From the NCBI GenBank assembly GCA_019683625.1, contig JADGHY010000115.1, positions 1 to 6,720 on the forward strand: a DNA stretch of 6,720 nucleotides, read 5' to 3'. Both the position numbers and the translations under genes were made by a program. Each line of letters opens with the position of its first letter. Position 1 is the stretch's first letter. Below are positions 6,651 through 6,720 of the stretch, piece by piece. Under the pieces are notes generated by a model. The model worked only from the letters and a program-made list of their open reading frames with translations. It did no database searches and was not told where the DNA came from. Origin of the DNA: Thermoflavifilum sp. GTDB lineage: Bacteria; Bacteroidota; Bacteroidia; Chitinophagales; Chitinophagaceae.

Positions 6651-6720
6651 CCCCGATCCCGTTGGCTAAAAGCACAACATATTGGGCACAGGGCTAATAC
6701 GGGTATCAAAAGGATAATAT
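6651..6720. other. 3' flank of the DUF255 gene, no gene assigned
   Basis: Seventy bases follow the TGA stop to the window edge. I see no hairpin with a T-run, no TAnnTTTG promoter and no forward start codon. On the minus strand an open frame enters from the edge and stops at a TAG at 6666-6668 after 17 codons (ending PVPNMLCF). It could be the tail of a convergent gene, but it is too short to support. Confidence 0.5.

Overview
The window carries one canonical high-affinity phosphate uptake operon, pstS-pstC-pstA-pstB-phoU (about 108-4534), followed on the same strand by a separate gene for a large DUF255/YyaL (SPATA20-like) protein with a thioredoxin fold (4626-6650). All confident genes are on the + strand. 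I see no mobile element, tRNA/rRNA, CRISPR array or defence module. I also find no convincing previously undescribed system: this reads as ordinary housekeeping DNA with a few details worth checking.

Organism: probably a member of the Bacteroidota, perhaps a Chitinophagaceae-like lineage with roughly balanced GC. Three things point that way. None of the likely start codons has a clear Shine-Dalgarno sequence. A strong TAnnTTTG-type -7 element (TACCTTTG) lies just upstream of the last gene. A short upstream reading frame ends like an outer-membrane beta strand. The phylum call is moderately supported; the family call is a guess.

Layout: 1-78 is an open frame that may be the 3' end of an outer-membrane protein gene. 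79-107 is a short AT-rich gap. 108-1208 is pstS, a lipoprotein that binds phosphate. 1230-2258 (start uncertain) and 2262-3119 are pstC and pstA, the two six-helix permease subunits. 3101-3859 is pstB, the ATPase, whose start overlaps the end of pstA. 3866-4534 is phoU. 4535-4625 holds two abutting palindromes, a weak hairpin and a candidate promoter. 4626-6650 is the DUF255 protein. 6651-6720 has no assignable gene.

How the genes work together: PstS captures inorganic phosphate in the periplasm and delivers it to the PstC-PstA channel. A PstB dimer powers import by ATP hydrolysis. PhoU, a helical metal-binding protein, links transporter state to phosphate signalling and restrains uptake or signalling when phosphate is plentiful. 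Gaps of 3-36 bases and one overlap suggest a single transcript. The DUF255 gene follows after 91 bases, apparently with its own promoter, so its link to phosphate may be positional only.
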